Assembly (NCBI GenBank): GCA_009665115.1
Contig: WJXE01000105.1
Coordinates: forward strand, 1 to 6,617
Direction: 5' to 3'
Length of the DNA: 6,617 nucleotides
Origin: Nitrosopumilales archaeon
Lineage (GTDB): Archaea; Thermoproteota; Nitrososphaeria; Nitrososphaerales; Nitrososphaeraceae
Shown here in pieces: positions 6,029 to 6,617 of the stretch; position 1 is the first letter of the stretch; every line of letters begins with the position of its first letter. The notes below the pieces were generated by a model that did no database searches, was not told where the DNA came from, and worked only from the letters and a program-made list of their open reading frames with translations. A program made the translations under genes and the position numbers.

Positions 6029-6196
6029 CTATTGTGAATCTTCAGAAGTCATAGTGACAAGTGCATGACCTCCCTTGATATGAGCTTGATAATGAAGTCT
6101 AGTGAGCTCGGCAATCTTCGAGTCCGTAAAATATTTGAGATTATATCTTGCCAAAACTACACTGCAATCCCGACAAAACACTACCTTGAAGGCCAA
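6029..6196 (-). CDS. Small protein with CxxC...HxxxH putative zinc site, unknown function
   Basis: A 55-residue frame reading FCRDCSVVLARYN, then KYFTDSKIAELTRLHY, then QAHIKGGHALVTM. Cys8 and Cys11 form one knuckle. His35 and His39 (HYQAH) could complete a C-x2-C-x23-H-x3-H metal site on a helix, with His44 as a spare ligand. The pattern strand-knuckle-helix-strand, and the conserved look of the residues, make a real gene far likelier than chance. It resembles very short zinc-finger-like proteins of Thaumarchaeota, though I cannot name a family, and the role (nucleic acid or protein binding) is inference. The start is uncertain. TTG at 6194-6196 gives MAFKVVFC. GTG at 6179-6181 gives a 50-residue form starting just before the first Cys, and lies 28-33 bases after a TTTAAA box (6209-6214), which favours it if the message is leaderless. 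It lies 70 bases downstream of the endonuclease gene on the same strand. Confidence 0.72.
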   Translation of the reverse strand: MAFKVVFCRDCSVVLARYNLKYFTDSKIAELTRLHYQAHIKGGHALVTMTSEDSQ

Positions 6197-6208
6197 CGTG
6201 GTTATGAG

Positions 6209-6214
6209 TTTAAA
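6209..6214 (-). promoter_or_regulatory. Possible TATA box of the small CxxC gene
   Basis: TTTAAA lies 28-33 bases before the GTG at 6181 but only 13-18 before the TTG at 6196. A second box, TTTAAG (6229-6234), lies 33-38 bases before the TTG. Which is used decides the start codon; the region is A/T-rich, so either could be chance. Confidence 0.3.
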
Positions 6215-6266
6215 CTAAAATTCTTATTCTTAAACCTTTAAATTTTTTCAAGCGTTTCTTTGATTG

Positions 6267-6617
6267 CTATAATTCCTCAGAAGTTGTTGTCAAGGATTTG
6301 GGATGCATTTTATTATTCGCGAACCGCACTTTTGATACCTTATAATAAGTTATTTCTCCCCTCCTCTCTATAACGGCTACAACCGCATTCTTGCCCATTT
6401 TTATTATTTGGTCTATTGCTTCTGAAAAATCCGTAGCTTCGACCTGAATACCCTCATTTATTCCAAAGACAACGTACTTTGCTGGCTTTTTTTCAAACTC
6501 TCCCCTTTCATATACCCTGAAGTCTACTCCAAACCCAAACCCTTCTTTTGCCACGTAACCTCTGCTTCGAAGATCACGATAAATTAGAAATTTTGTTAAT
6601 ATCTCCCTATCATGCCG
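6267..6617 (-). CDS. tRNA-intron endonuclease-family protein (EndA-like), N-terminus cut by window edge; catalytic His replaced
   Basis: The family cuts pre-tRNA at bulge-helix-bulge motifs to release introns. The 116 visible residues cover the C-terminal nuclease-fold domain. IYRDLRSRGYVAKEGFGFG leads into VDFRVYERG, then AKYVVFGINEG, a helix with IDQIIKMGKNAVVAVIE, and GEITYYKVSKVRF. The usual triad is Tyr, His, Lys. Tyr36 of the fragment (RVYE) and Lys76 (GKN) fit, but the His normally found three residues before the KY pair is Pro45 (KKPAKY). This could mark a structural subunit of a heteromeric enzyme, as known for crenarchaeal EndA, or a lineage-specific site. The frame has no stop up to base 6617, so the in-frame GTG at 6552-6554 is not the start: YRDLRSRGY before it is a family motif. 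The last 14 residues (MHPKSLTTTSEEL region) look unstructured. Family assignment is firm; subunit type is inferred. Confidence 0.9.
   Translation of the reverse strand, partial: RHDREILTKFLIYRDLRSRGYVAKEGFGFGVDFRVYERGEFEKKPAKYVVFGINEGIQVEATDFSEAIDQIIKMGKNAVVAVIERRGEITYYKVSKVRFANNKMHPKSLTTTSEEL

Noticed and set aside
6267..6554. A complete 95-residue protein starting at GTG 6554.
   Set aside because: The frame is open to the window edge and encodes the EndA-family IYRDLRSRGY motif before that GTG, so the gene is partial and its start lies outside.

Overview
The window reads as chromosomal DNA of an archaeon, most likely an ammonia-oxidising-type thaumarchaeon (Nitrososphaeria). The pointers are a PIN-ATPase-KH protein of the archaeal PINA type, a tRNA-splicing endonuclease-family protein, a small DUF6659-like protein of a type I associate with Thaumarchaeota, a decayed secreted PsbP-like protein, and promoter geometry in which an A/T-rich TATA-like box lies about 24-35 bases before several start codons (leaderless or nearly leaderless transcripts). 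Several genes appear to start with TTG. The lineage is an inference from gene content, not from a marker RNA.

Left part (1-1703, minus strand): purK followed by purE, the two-step route that carboxylates AIR to CAIR in purine synthesis. purE runs off the left edge. It begins at the purK stop codon and has no ordinary start codon where one is expected. A 210-base divergent spacer carrying a near-perfect inverted repeat separates purK from a plus-strand DUF6659-like gene (1914-2333).

Middle (2389-5172): a minus-strand short-chain dehydrogenase converges on the DUF6659 gene. It is divergent from the large plus-strand PINA-type gene, and both of these have a well-placed TATA-like element in the shared 195-base spacer.

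Right part (5209-6617): a hairpin with a T-rich tail closes the PINA gene. On the minus strand lies a decayed gene for a secreted PsbP-like protein (5252-5855). It can be rebuilt end to end if one in-frame stop and three indels are corrected. Upstream of it are a 55-residue protein with a CxxC...HxxxH putative metal site (6029-6196), and a tRNA-intron endonuclease-family protein cut by the right edge, in which the usual catalytic histidine position holds proline.

I see no RNA genes, CRISPR arrays, insertion sequences or phage genes, and no convincing new multi-gene system. The points most worth a second look are the mapped lesions of the pseudogene, the missing purE start codon, the small CxxC/HxxxH protein and the His-less endonuclease subunit.
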